Positions 36,849-45,802 are shown, numbered from the stretch's first letter. The stretch is 64,000 nucleotides of DNA from Methylaequor sp045563055 (GCA_045563055.1 JBJKUR010000008.1:124001-188000); one strand, 5' to 3'. Program-made: numbers and translations. The notes: generated from the letters alone by a model not told the origin.

Positions 36849-37886
36849 TTATAAAGAAGGTATCAGAACTGAATATACTAAGTCTAAAACAATATTTTTA
36901 GAGAGATCGTTTTTTTCTGGGAAGGTCATGTCGGAGTTATTTTTTGAAGCAATTGTCCTAATCATCATAGATCCAATATCCTCGTCAATCTTTTCTTTAT
37001 CTAATATCTTTGACCATGCATAAATTGTATCGCCAGCAAATGACGGTGCTGAATGTTTTCCAGAGTGAATCGCAGCAAGTTTAAATGTATTGGCAAGTCC
37101 ATTACAACTTATTGCCCTTGCAAGAGAAATTATATAACCACCATAAATAATTCTTTTCCCAAATCTCCCATCTTTTTCAATATGTTGATTAAAGTGTACC
37201 CTGGCGTTATTTTGATACAGCCGCGTCGTCATCTGATGTTCAGCCTCCTCAATAGTTTGTCCATCAAGGTGATGTATTTCTTCATTTAATTGATAATCAT
37301 CAAAGAAATAAGGGCTACCAGAAACTGCTGAATCCCATTTTTTTAGTTTTAAACTTGATGGAATTGAAAAGTCAGAAGTAGAGACTTTTACTGGAAGTTT
37401 TGGAACAATATCCTCATATGAATTAACTATGCCCTCTTTTCTTTTACGCATCATTAACCACCTGTAGTAACTAAGAATGATTTCACCATTTTGATTTTTA
37501 CCAATTGATTTAACATACACGGTCCCAGTCTTACCATTGGAATTTTGTTTAAGCCCAATAATCTTTGAACTTGCTGTAACTGTGTCACCAACAAAAGCGG
37601 GATTATGAAATATCACTCCAGCATATCCTAAATTAGCCACCGCATTTAAAGAGAGGTCGGGTACTGTTCTTCCAAAAACAAGATGAAATAACAAAACGTC
37701 ATCAATTGGTGTTGATTTAAAACCTAATTTTTTAGAAAATTCTATTGAGTAATTTAAAGAAAATCTACTTCCAGTGCTTGCTAAATAACACGATACGTCA
37801 CCATCAGTAATAGTTCGAGGAACGCTATGATTTATCTCCTCATTAAGTTTGTAATCTTCGAAATACCTGCTTTTGAAATTTTTCAT
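36849..37886 (-). CDS. mch: Two-domain MaoC hydratase, mesaconyl-CoA hydratase-like
   Basis: The 345-residue protein contains two hot-dog MaoC-type domains (about residues 8-150 and 190-335), each opening with a similar FEDYKLNEEINH or FDDYQLNEEIHH motif. Proteins of this size and layout next to sdhC in alphaproteobacteria include mesaconyl-CoA hydratase of the ethylmalonyl-CoA pathway in Rhodobacter, where it lies near sdh and mdh genes. Mch hydrates mesaconyl-C1-CoA to beta-methylmalyl-CoA. That exact substrate is inference here; a related acyl-CoA hydratase is the alternative. The partner lyase gene is not beside it. It overlaps asd by 4 bases. Confidence 0.72.
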   Translation of the reverse strand: MKNFKSRYFEDYKLNEEINHSVPRTITDGDVSCYLASTGSRFSLNYSIEFSKKLGFKSTPIDDVLLFHLVFGRTVPDLSLNAVANLGYAGVIFHNPAFVGDTVTASSKIIGLKQNSNGKTGTVYVKSIGKNQNGEIILSYYRWLMMRKRKEGIVNSYEDIVPKLPVKVSTSDFSIPSSLKLKKWDSAVSGSPYFFDDYQLNEEIHHLDGQTIEEAEHQMTTRLYQNNARVHFNQHIEKDGRFGKRIIYGGYIISLARAISCNGLANTFKLAAIHSGKHSAPSFAGDTIYAWSKILDKEKIDEDIGSMMIRTIASKNNSDMTFPEKNDLSKNIVLDLVYSVLIPSL

Positions 37887-38896
37887 TTGTTTTCTTTCTT
37901 CAAGAATAACTCAGCTATCTGGACTGTATTTAAGGCCGCACCTTTTCTAAGATTATCAGAAACAACCCATAGACCTAATGATTTTTTGTTTACTCCATGA
38001 CGCATTCTGCTGATAAAGACTTCATCTTCACCAGCCGACTCATCTGGTGTCACGTATCCGCCATCAATTGGTTCGTCTACTAAAGAAAGCCCTGGAAAAT
38101 TATTTATTCTAGATATAAGTTTTTTTAAATCAATTGTTTTGTCTGTTTCAATATAAACAGATTCACCATGCCCAACAAAAACAGGAACTCTAACACATGT
38201 AGCAAATATTTCAATTTTAGAGCCCAATATTTTTTGAGTCTCTTTAATCATTTTTAATTCTTCTTTTGTATTTCCATCTGTCATAAATTCATCAATGTGA
38301 GGAATCAAATTAAATGCAATTTTTTTGGTAAACTTTTTTTCTTCCAATGGCTTGTTTTTATACACATCAAGTGTTTGATGAAACAATTCATCCATTGCTG
38401 CCTTTCCAGCACCAGAAGTTGACTGATAAGTTGAAACCACAATTTTTTTTATTTTAAATAAATCGTGTATAGGCTTTAAAGCCATTACCATTTGAATCGT
38501 CGAACAGTTGGGATTTGCAATTATATTTTTTTTAAGCTTTGCTAATTCTTCAGGATTTACCTCGGGAATAATAAGAGGTATGTCTTTTTTCATTCTAAAA
38601 TGAGATGTATTGTCTATTACAACTGCACCATTTTTTACAGCTTTTGGTACAAATTTTTCTGAAATTTTCGATCCAGGAGAAGAAAGTACTAAATCAATTC
38701 CATCAAATTTAAATTTATCTAGAGCTTCAACGATTATTTCCTTGTCGTTTCCATATGTAATCTTAGTCCCTTCAGATTTTGATGAAGCAACAGCGTGAAT
38801 TTTTTCTGCAGGAAAGTCTCTCGAATCTAAAATATTTAGAATTTCTCTACCGACATTACCTGTTGCACCAACAACTGCTATTTTCAGCTTCTTCAT
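37883..38896 (-). CDS. asd: Aspartate-semialdehyde dehydrogenase
   Basis: Asd makes aspartate semialdehyde, the branch point to lysine/DAP, methionine and threonine. The 337-residue protein has the NADP loop VVGATGNVGREIL at residue 8, the nucleophile Cys in NPNCSTIQMV near residue 130, STYQSTSGAGKAA near residue 155 and the active His in SRMRHGVN-type motif near residue 300. It shares one base with the leuB stop, giving a leuCDB-asd unit. dapF at 45911 uses the same pathway downstream. Confidence 0.96.
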   Translation of the reverse strand: MKKLKIAVVGATGNVGREILNILDSRDFPAEKIHAVASSKSEGTKITYGNDKEIIVEALDKFKFDGIDLVLSSPGSKISEKFVPKAVKNGAVVIDNTSHFRMKKDIPLIIPEVNPEELAKLKKNIIANPNCSTIQMVMALKPIHDLFKIKKIVVSTYQSTSGAGKAAMDELFHQTLDVYKNKPLEEKKFTKKIAFNLIPHIDEFMTDGNTKEELKMIKETQKILGSKIEIFATCVRVPVFVGHGESVYIETDKTIDLKKLISRINNFPGLSLVDEPIDGGYVTPDESAGEDEVFISRMRHGVNKKSLGLWVVSDNLRKGAALNTVQIAELFLKKENK

Positions 38897-39990
38897 TAGT
38901 TAAGCTCCTCCATAACTTTATATCCCATTTCACTCGTAGAAACTTTTTTGTCACCATTTTTAAAAATATCTTGAGTTCTGTAACCTTTATTTAAAACTGA
39001 TTTTACAGCATTATTAATTAGTTTATAAATTTTTTCATCATTAAAAGAATATTTAAACATCATTCCGACACTTAAAATCATTGCCAGGGGATTTGCAATA
39101 CCCTTGCCAGCAATATCTGGTGCAGAACCATGAACAGGTTCATACATTGCTTTTTTCCCCCCAGATGAAGAGAATCCGACAGAAGCCGATGGCAACATTC
39201 CAAGAGACCCTGTAAGCATTGATGCACAATCAGAAAGTATATCACCAAACATATTTGTGGTTACAACAACGTCGAATTGTTTGGGATCTCTTACCAATTG
39301 CATAGCAGCGTTATCTACATACATGTGAGACAGCTCAACATCTGGATATTTTTTAGATGTTTCAATAAAAGTATTTCTCCATAACTCTGTTGATTCTAAA
39401 ACATTTGCCTTGTCAACAGAGCAGAGTTTTCTTTTACGCGACTTAGCAGTCTCAAATGCAACTACAGCAATTCTCTTTATCTCATCCGTTGAATAAACGA
39501 GTGTATTGAATCCTTTATAATTTCCATCTGATAATTTTTTAATTCCTCTGGGTTCTCCAAAATAAATTCCGCCAGTAAGCTCCCGAATAATTAGTATATC
39601 TAAACCTTTAATTATTTCTTGTTTTAAGCTTGAGGAATTTATAAGTGAATCAAAGACGATAGCAGGACGAAAGTTTGCAAATAAATCAAGTTCTTTGCGA
39701 ATTTTTAAAAGTCCTCTTTCTGGCCTGATTTCAAAATCTAGTTTTTCCCATTTTGGACCTCCAACGGAGCCAAGAATGATAGCATCCGATTCCTTTATTC
39801 TCTCTAATGTTTCATCTGTAAGTGGAGATCCAAATTTATCGATAGAAACTCCACCAATTAAATCTTCTTTAATGTCTAATTTGTAGTCAGTATATCTGGA
39901 AATCCATTGTAAAATTTTGATAGCTTCAAGTGAAATTTCTTGACCAATTCCATCACCAGGTAATAAAGAGATTTGAAATTTTTTATCCAT
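38896..39990 (-). CDS. leuB: 3-isopropylmalate dehydrogenase
   Basis: LeuB oxidises and decarboxylates 3-isopropylmalate in leucine synthesis. The 364-residue protein has LLPGDGIGQEI at residue 9, LGSVGGPKWE near residue 73, RPERGLLKIRKELDLFANFRPA near residue 88, RELTGGIYFGEPRG near residue 136, and NMFGDILSDCASMLTGSLGMLPSAS near residue 246. It is 16 bases after leuD. Confidence 0.97.
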   Translation of the reverse strand: MDKKFQISLLPGDGIGQEISLEAIKILQWISRYTDYKLDIKEDLIGGVSIDKFGSPLTDETLERIKESDAIILGSVGGPKWEKLDFEIRPERGLLKIRKELDLFANFRPAIVFDSLINSSSLKQEIIKGLDILIIRELTGGIYFGEPRGIKKLSDGNYKGFNTLVYSTDEIKRIAVVAFETAKSRKRKLCSVDKANVLESTELWRNTFIETSKKYPDVELSHMYVDNAAMQLVRDPKQFDVVVTTNMFGDILSDCASMLTGSLGMLPSASVGFSSSGGKKAMYEPVHGSAPDIAGKGIANPLAMILSVGMMFKYSFNDEKIYKLINNAVKSVLNKGYRTQDIFKNGDKKVSTSEMGYKVMEELN

Positions 39991-40006
39991 TATTTAATAA
40001 ATTTAA

Positions 40007-40612
40007 TCACAGGTTTAACCAAGATTTGCTTGATAAGATGTTTGCCTCATACTCATCTATTTTCTTAACTTTTTCAAGAGTGAGAGCTATGTCATCTAGC
40101 CCATCTAAAAGACATTTCTTTCTAAATGGATCAACTTCAAATTTAACAACCTTATTTTTTTCACTCCAAACGAGTTGTTTTTGTAAATCAATATTAATTT
40201 TCCTCTGGTTTTCGGCCTCTTTCTGAAAATATAATGTTTCATCTTGATTCAGAATGATTGGTAAAATTCCATTTTTAAAGCAATTATTATAAAAAATATC
40301 AGCGAAACTTGGAGCAATTATAGATTTAAAACCAAAATCTAACAATGACCATGGTGCATGTTCTCTGCTGCTTCCACAACCAAAATTTTCTCCAGTTACT
40401 AAAATTTGAGCGTTTTTGTAATATTCCCAGTTTAACACAAAATCGTTCTTTATGTTACCATTTAAGTCATATCTTAGTTCGTGAAATAAATTCTTACCTA
40501 ATCCAGATCTTTTAATTGTTTTTAAAAATTGCTTTGGAATTATCATATCGGTATCCACATTGATCATTGGTAATGGTGCTGCTATGCCAGTAATTTTTAC
40601 AAACTTCTTCAT
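40007..40612 (-). CDS. leuD: 3-isopropylmalate dehydratase small subunit
   Basis: The small subunit of isopropylmalate isomerase, 201 residues. The family N-terminus has APLPMINVDTDMIIPKQFLKTI near residue 12, and the substrate-specific loop GENFGCGSSREHAPW lies near residue 74. The C-terminal LDGLDDIALTLEK is typical. It lies one base after leuC and acts as a heterodimer with it. Confidence 0.97.
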   Translation of the reverse strand: MKKFVKITGIAAPLPMINVDTDMIIPKQFLKTIKRSGLGKNLFHELRYDLNGNIKNDFVLNWEYYKNAQILVTGENFGCGSSREHAPWSLLDFGFKSIIAPSFADIFYNNCFKNGILPIILNQDETLYFQKEAENQRKINIDLQKQLVWSEKNKVVKFEVDPFRKKCLLDGLDDIALTLEKVKKIDEYEANILSSKSWLNL

Positions 40613-40613
40613 T

Positions 40614-42008
40614 TCAAATATCTTCGACTAGACTTAATTTTCCTTTAACGGCTGTAGCTGCTGCCACAGCCGGACTTACTAAATGAGTTCTACCTTCTCT
40701 ACCTTGTCGACCTTCAAAGTTTCTATTAGATGTTGATGCGCATCTCTCTCTGGGTTTAAGCTGATCTGGATTCATTGCCAAGCACATGGAACAACCAGGT
40801 TCTCTCCAGTCAAAACCTGCTTCAATTAAGATTTTATCCAAACCCTCTTTTTCTGCTTGTTCCTTTACTAACCCTGAGCCGGGAACAATCATTGAGTTTA
40901 CCTTTATTTTTTTTCCCTCTACAACTTTGGCTACTTCTCTTAGATCCTCTATTCTTCCATTTGTACATGACCCAATAAAAACTCTATCAATTTTAATATC
41001 TTTGATTTTTTGGTTTGGTCTTAGTCCCATATACTCTAGTGATCTCTGAATTGCTTTTCTCTTAATTATATTACTTTCTTTTTGTGGATCAGGAATTTGA
41101 CCATCAATTGGAGCTACGTCTTCTGGACTAGTGCCCCAAGTTACAAGCGGTCTTATAGACGTCGCTTTGATGTGAACTTCTTTGTCATATTTTGCACCTT
41201 TATCTGAGGGTATGGTTCTCCAGTAACTTAATGCCTTAGACCAATTTTCTCCTTTAGGTGAATACGGTCTGCCTTTGATGTAATCGAAAGTTTTATGGTC
41301 TGGTGCTATTAAACCCGCCCTGGCCCCTCCTTCTATACTCATGTTACAGATAGTCATTCTTCCTTCCATGGATAAATTTGTAATAGCTTCGCCTGAATAT
41401 TCAATAACATATCCAGTACCTCCCGCAGTTCCAATCTCTCCAATAATTTTTAAGATTATATCTTTAGATGTTACACTAGGACTTACTGTCCCAGTCACAT
41501 TAATTCGCATATTTTTTGCTGACTTTTGGATAAGTGTCTGAGTAGCCAAAACATGTTCGACTTCACTTGTTCCAATACCAAAGGCTAATGCTCCAAAGGC
41601 GCCATGTGTTGCGGTGTGACTATCTCCACAAACAATTGTCATTCCAGGTTGAGTAATTCCTTGTTCTGGTCCAACTATATGAACGATACCTTGTCTTTTG
41701 TCTAATAAAGGAAAGAAGTTAACATCAAATTCTTTACAATTTTTTTCGAGCGTCTCAACTTGTATTCTACTTTCCAAATTCTCAATACCATTAGATCTAT
41801 CACTTGTTGGCACATTATGATCTGCAACGGCAAATGTTTTTTTTGGATTTCTCACTTGTCTTTTGGCGTTTCTCAGCCCCTCAAAAGCCTGAGGACTTGT
41901 AACCTCATGTACTAAGTGTCTGTCTATATATATAAGACAGGTGCCGTCATCCTGTTTTTCAACTAAGTGGCTATTCCAAATTTTATCAAATAAAGTTTCA
42001 GGTTTCAT
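40614..42008 (-). CDS. leuC: 3-isopropylmalate dehydratase large subunit
   Basis: The 464-residue aconitase-like subunit binds a 4Fe-4S cluster through Cys in FIGSCTNGRIEDLR near residue 344 and GCSMCLAMNPDQL near residue 403. VCGDSHTATHGAFGALAFGIGTSEVEHVLATQ around residues 125-155 is the substrate/cluster region. leuA is not in the window. A 37-base gap separates it from rplS upstream. Confidence 0.97.
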   Translation of the reverse strand: MKPETLFDKIWNSHLVEKQDDGTCLIYIDRHLVHEVTSPQAFEGLRNAKRQVRNPKKTFAVADHNVPTSDRSNGIENLESRIQVETLEKNCKEFDVNFFPLLDKRQGIVHIVGPEQGITQPGMTIVCGDSHTATHGAFGALAFGIGTSEVEHVLATQTLIQKSAKNMRINVTGTVSPSVTSKDIILKIIGEIGTAGGTGYVIEYSGEAITNLSMEGRMTICNMSIEGGARAGLIAPDHKTFDYIKGRPYSPKGENWSKALSYWRTIPSDKGAKYDKEVHIKATSIRPLVTWGTSPEDVAPIDGQIPDPQKESNIIKRKAIQRSLEYMGLRPNQKIKDIKIDRVFIGSCTNGRIEDLREVAKVVEGKKIKVNSMIVPGSGLVKEQAEKEGLDKILIEAGFDWREPGCSMCLAMNPDQLKPRERCASTSNRNFEGRQGREGRTHLVSPAVAAATAVKGKLSLVEDI

Positions 42009-42045
42009 ACAATAGATATATAACCTAATAAGGCTCTTAAAAGAA

Positions 42046-42570
42046 TTATTTTTTTTCGTCTTTTGATACTTCTTTTAATTCTTTGTCTTGGTTTGATTTG
42101 TCATCAATACTTTTCTTTTCACTAACAACAGAATTTTTTTCTGAGCTTTTTAAATTTCCAATGTTTTTATTAGTATTTTTTTCTTCCAAAACTGAATTTG
42201 ATGTGTTCTGGGTTAAGTTTTTTTCTGCAATTCTTGCTGACTTTCCGCTTCGTTGACGAAGATAATATAGTTTAGATCTTTTCACACTTCCAATTTTTGC
42301 GACTTCAACTTTACTTATTTGAGGTGAAAAAAGAGGAAGGACTCTTTCTATTCCTTCTCCGTAAGAAATTTTTCTTACAGTGAATGATGAGTTTATACCA
42401 GCGTTCTTGATTGCTATACATACGCCTTCAAATATTTGAATTCTTTCTTTCTCTCCTTCTCTAACTCGAAGGTGAACTTTTACTGTATCTCCAGGGCTAA
42501 ATTTAGGAAGTTTTTTATCTGACTGAAGTTCTTTTAATTGTTCCTTTTCAAACTTTTCAAGTATGTTCAT
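42046..42570 (-). CDS. rplS: 50S ribosomal protein L19, with C-terminal extension
   Basis: The first 110 residues match L19, with FSPGDTVKVHLRVREGEKERIQIFEG near residue 24 and SKLYYLRQRSGKSARIAEK near residue 100. About 60 further residues form a Lys/Ser/Asn/Glu-rich, apparently unstructured tail. The protein is 174 residues against about 115 in E. coli. The start overlaps the trmD stop by 4 bases; rpsP-rimM-trmD-rplS is one of the most widely kept bacterial operons. Confidence 0.95.
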   Translation of the reverse strand: MNILEKFEKEQLKELQSDKKLPKFSPGDTVKVHLRVREGEKERIQIFEGVCIAIKNAGINSSFTVRKISYGEGIERVLPLFSPQISKVEVAKIGSVKRSKLYYLRQRSGKSARIAEKNLTQNTSNSVLEEKNTNKNIGNLKSSEKNSVVSEKKSIDDKSNQDKELKEVSKDEKK

Positions 42571-43271
42571 ATTCCCCTCTTATCTTTCTTAATATATTTT
42601 TCAAACAAATCTGGTCTTACCTTTTTAGTTTTTTCTATTGATTTTTTCAATCTCCAATTTGAAATATCTTTATGATTACCACTCAAAAGGACATCTGGGA
42701 CACTAATGTCTCTCCAAATACTAGGTTTTGTATACTGAGGATACTCTAGTAGATGGTTCTGGAAACTCTCAGACTTCAAACTATTATTGTTACCTAATAC
42801 TTCAGGAATAAGTCTTACGCAAGCATCAATTAAAATAAATGATGCAATATCTCCAGAGGATAGAATATAGTCTCCTACAGATAGTTCTTCAATTTGGTTA
42901 TATTCAATAAATCTAGAGTCTATCCCTTCATATCTTCCGCATATTATAACTAACTCTTCATACTTCAAATATTCGTAAATTAGATCTTGGTTTATTTTTT
43001 TCCCACCTGGGGATAAATAAATAGTCTTAGAATTTTTGCAGGATTTTTTTTTGGCTTGATCGAGAGAGCTCTGCATAATATCTGGCTTTAAAACCATTCC
43101 GGCTCCTCCTCCAAATGGAGAATCATCCAACCCATGGTGCTTATTGGAGAATTTTTTAATATCAATAGTTTCAATTGAGAATTTTTTTTCCTGAAGTGCA
43201 TTTCCAGTTATGGAATGATTGAGTGGGCCAGGAAAAATTTCTGGAAATAATGTTATAATCTTAAAATTCAT
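42567..43271 (-). CDS. trmD: tRNA (guanine-N1-37) methyltransferase TrmD
   Basis: TrmD makes m1G37 in tRNAs, guarding the reading frame. The 234-residue knot methyltransferase has PLNHSITGNA near residue 16, the FGGGAGMVLKPDI motif near residue 54, ICGRYEGIDSRFIE near residue 110 and the knot YILSSGDIASFILIDACVRLIPEVLG near residue 134, followed by the C-terminal domain with the VLLSGNHKDISNWR block. All SAM-site elements are visible. Confidence 0.97.
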   Translation of the reverse strand: MNFKIITLFPEIFPGPLNHSITGNALQEKKFSIETIDIKKFSNKHHGLDDSPFGGGAGMVLKPDIMQSSLDQAKKKSCKNSKTIYLSPGGKKINQDLIYEYLKYEELVIICGRYEGIDSRFIEYNQIEELSVGDYILSSGDIASFILIDACVRLIPEVLGNNNSLKSESFQNHLLEYPQYTKPSIWRDISVPDVLLSGNHKDISNWRLKKSIEKTKKVRPDLFEKYIKKDKRGI

Positions 43272-43776
43272 AGTATTTTGGGTTTAATTGAATTTTTTTT
43301 GTTTTAAGATTAATGTCTAATATGTGATCTTCTATCATTGGGACAAGTAATTCATTGTTAATATGCACGATCTCTAAATAATCTCCAGCACCATGATTCT
43401 TTACATCGTTCACTTTACCAATCTTACGGTTGTTTATAAAAACGTTCAAGTTTACTAGGTCATAAAAATAAAATTGATTTCCTTCGATATTAGGAAGGTG
43501 ATTTCTATCAACAGCAATTAGCTTTCCTGAGAACTTTCTGGCTTTATCCAAATCACTAATTCCTTCTAATGAACAGATAATTTTTTTAGAAGAAATTCTT
43601 GTTTGAATTTTTATTTTTTGGTTATCAACGAATATGCATTTGTATTTATTAAAGTCTTCATATTTTTCTAGGAAGCAATTTACAGATATTTCTCCTTTAA
43701 CCCCATGAGTTTTTCCAAGTTTTGCTATAATGACTTTATTTTCTTTACTAATATTCTGATTCCATTTAATAGACAA
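43261..43776 (-). CDS. rimM: Ribosome maturation factor RimM
   Basis: RimM helps assemble the 30S head by binding S19. The 171-residue protein has the RimM N-terminal barrel starting IIAKLGKTHGVKGEISV near residue 16 and the PRC-type C-terminal domain with FYFYDLVNLNVF near residue 102 and KNHGAGDYLEI near residue 126, then LLVPMIEDHILDINLKTKKI. It overlaps trmD by 11 bases. Confidence 0.95.
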   Translation of the reverse strand: MSIKWNQNISKENKVIIAKLGKTHGVKGEISVNCFLEKYEDFNKYKCIFVDNQKIKIQTRISSKKIICSLEGISDLDKARKFSGKLIAVDRNHLPNIEGNQFYFYDLVNLNVFINNRKIGKVNDVKNHGAGDYLEIVHINNELLVPMIEDHILDINLKTKKIQLNPKYYEF

Positions 43777-43796
43777 ATTTAACTCTCTTATTCTGA

Positions 43797-44390
43797 TTAT
43801 TTTTCTGGTTTAACCTCAGCTGCTTGAGATGTTGCTTCTGGTTTAGCCTCTGGTTCTGCAGGTTTAGCTTCAGCTGCTTGAGATGTTGCCTCTGGTTTAG
43901 CCTCTGGTTCTGCAGGCTTAGCTTCAGCTGTTTGAGATGTTGCCTCTGGTTTAGCCTCTGGTTCTGCAGGCTTAGCTTCAGCTGTTTGAGATGTTGCCTC
44001 TGGTGCTCCTGACTTTTCTTCTTTAACAGCCTTTTCCATTTCTTCTTTTGCTTTAAGTTTTTCCTCTTTTGCTTTTAGTTTCTCTAATGTTTTTTTTCTG
44101 GGCTTATCTTGTTTTGTTTGTTTTGGAATGCTTGGTTTTTCTGATAAACCCTCTTTAGCAAGAAATTTGGTTACCCTCTCTGTCGGTTTTGCTCCAACTG
44201 AAAGCCAGTATTTAATTCTTTCTATATTTAACATAATTCTTTCAGGGTCTTCTTTTGTCTTCATTGGGTTATAAGTTCCGAGTCTTTCTAGATATTTTCC
44301 GTCACGAGGTGATCTTATATCTGCGGCTACAATTCTAAAAAATGGTCTTTTTTTTGATCCTCCTCTTGATAATCTAAGTGATACTGACAT
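43797..44390 (-). CDS. rpsP: 30S ribosomal protein S16 with long repetitive C-terminal tail
   Basis: Residues 1-82 are a normal S16 (MSVSLRLSRGGSKKRPFFRI; SPRDGKYLERLGTYNPM). Residues 85-130 are a Lys/Glu-rich helix-prone linker. Residues 131-197 are a tandem repeat of an 18-residue unit reading EATSQTAEAKPAEPEAKP, with Thr or Ala at position six. The protein is 197 residues compared with about 82 in E. coli. Ala/Pro/Glu-rich tails on S16 occur in alphaproteobacteria, but a near-perfect repeat is unusual. It is the first gene after ffh, 13 bases downstream. Confidence 0.95.
   Translation of the reverse strand: MSVSLRLSRGGSKKRPFFRIVAADIRSPRDGKYLERLGTYNPMKTKEDPERIMLNIERIKYWLSVGAKPTERVTKFLAKEGLSEKPSIPKQTKQDKPRKKTLEKLKAKEEKLKAKEEMEKAVKEEKSGAPEATSQTAEAKPAEPEAKPEATSQTAEAKPAEPEAKPEATSQAAEAKPAEPEAKPEATSQAAEVKPEK
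43800..44000 (-). repeat. 54-bp coding tandem repeat, about 3.7 copies, in rpsP
   Basis: Units of 54 bp cover codons 131-148, 149-166, 167-184 and a partial fourth at 185-197. Copies differ by only a few bases, such as the codon switching Thr to Ala at unit position six. The repeat is visibly richer in G and C than the surrounding sequence. Being a multiple of three, copy-number change would leave the reading frame and the S16 domain intact. Confidence 0.95.
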
Positions 44391-44403
44391 TTTAAAATCC
44401 TTT

Positions 44404-45783
44404 CTATGTTATTGGTTTGTTTTTATTAATTAAATTCTGCATTTCTGCGAACTGTCCAGAATTCATCATACGTTCGACATTCTGATTATTCCCCATTTTT
44501 TTCATCATTTGGCTCATTTTTTTAAATTGTTTTAATAACTTGTTGATATCTTGAACATGTGTTCCTGAGCCTTTCGAAATTCTTATTTTTCTTGATGCTT
44601 TCACAAGGTCTGGATAATTTCTTTCCTTTGGAGTCATTGAATTAATTATCGCTTTCTGTTTTTTAAAAATATCGTTATTTTTCATTGATTCTTGCATTTT
44701 ATCTTTTAGTCCGGACATGCCTGGAAGATATTTTAGAACTCCCTGAATACCTCCCATTTTTGTTAATTGGTCTAGTTGTTGGGAATAGTCTGTCAAAGTA
44801 AATCTACCCTTCAAGAATTTTTGTTGCATTTTTTTTGCTTCTTTATCGTCAATCTCTTCAGAAGCTTTCTCAACCAAAGATACAACATCTCCCATACCAA
44901 GTATTCTGTTTGCGATTCTGTCAGGATGAAAGGTTTCTAAATCTGCAATTTTTTCACCAACACCCATAAATTTTATTGGTGTTTTTGTAATTTGTCTCAT
45001 AGACAAGGCAGCGCCTCCCCTTGAATCGCCATCTACTCTAGTTAAAATAGTCCCAGTTAAATTAATTTTTTCAGAAAAACTCTTTGCAGTATTAACAGCA
45101 TCTTGACCTGTCATGGAATCTGAAACAAGAAGTATTTCAGAGAATTTAAATTCTTGCTCAATCTCCTTAATCTCATTCATCATTTTATTATCAATATGAT
45201 TTCTTCCTGCGCTATCTAATATAAGAACATCAAAATCCAGATCCTTTGCTTTTTTGTATGCTAGCTTGGCAATTTGCAGGGGGTTTTTATTAGGCTGAAT
45301 TTCAAGGGTGCTAATATCGTTATCCTTACCTAACTTAATTAACTGTTCTTGAGCGGCTGGTCTGTATATGTCTAAAGAGGCCATCATTACTTTCTTATTA
45401 TTATTCTTAATTATCCATTTTGCTAGCTTTGCAGATGTTGTAGTTTTGCCTGAACCCTGAAGGCCAGCCATCATTATCAATGCTGGAGGTGAAGAATTTA
45501 AGTTTAATTCGTCATTCTCTGAGCCAAGGAGTTCAGTCAATTCATCATTGACAATTTTGATGATCATCTGAGCTGGGGAAACACTTTTTATAATTTCTTG
45601 ACCAAGTGCTTTTTTTTTAACTTTTTCTATAAAATCTTTTGCTGTAGAAATTGAGACATCTGATTCTAACAGAGCAACTCTAATCTCTCTCATTGCAGTG
45701 CTTAGAGATGATTCATCTATAACACCTTTACCTTTTAACTTTTCAAAAACATTAGAAATTTTATCAGTTAAATTTTCAAACAC
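44404..45783 (-). CDS. ffh: Signal recognition particle GTPase Ffh (SRP54)
   Basis: Ffh binds signal sequences and 4.5S RNA and delivers ribosomes to FtsY. I chose GTG at 45783, which yields the family N-terminus (V/M)FENLTDKISNVFEKL and places a GGAG motif 11 bases upstream; an ATG at 45804 would overlap that GGAG. The G domain has GLQGSGKTTTSAKLA near residue 107, DIYRPAAQEQL near residue 137, DSAGRNHID near residue 191 and TRVDGDSRGGAA near residue 245. The Met-rich M domain has RKIRISKGSG and LLKQFKKMSQMMKKMG. Length 459 residues. Confidence 0.96.
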   Translation of the reverse strand: MFENLTDKISNVFEKLKGKGVIDESSLSTAMREIRVALLESDVSISTAKDFIEKVKKKALGQEIIKSVSPAQMIIKIVNDELTELLGSENDELNLNSSPPALIMMAGLQGSGKTTTSAKLAKWIIKNNNKKVMMASLDIYRPAAQEQLIKLGKDNDISTLEIQPNKNPLQIAKLAYKKAKDLDFDVLILDSAGRNHIDNKMMNEIKEIEQEFKFSEILLVSDSMTGQDAVNTAKSFSEKINLTGTILTRVDGDSRGGAALSMRQITKTPIKFMGVGEKIADLETFHPDRIANRILGMGDVVSLVEKASEEIDDKEAKKMQQKFLKGRFTLTDYSQQLDQLTKMGGIQGVLKYLPGMSGLKDKMQESMKNNDIFKKQKAIINSMTPKERNYPDLVKASRKIRISKGSGTHVQDINKLLKQFKKMSQMMKKMGNNQNVERMMNSGQFAEMQNLINKNKPIT

Positions 45784-45802
45784 GATATTATATTCTCCAT
45801 AC

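Noticed and set aside
43824..44012. Plus-strand frame over the rpsP repeat giving a Cys/Trp/Phe-rich repeat protein
   Set aside because: It is the complement of the 54-bp repeat; composition is implausible for a protein and S16 explains the DNA.
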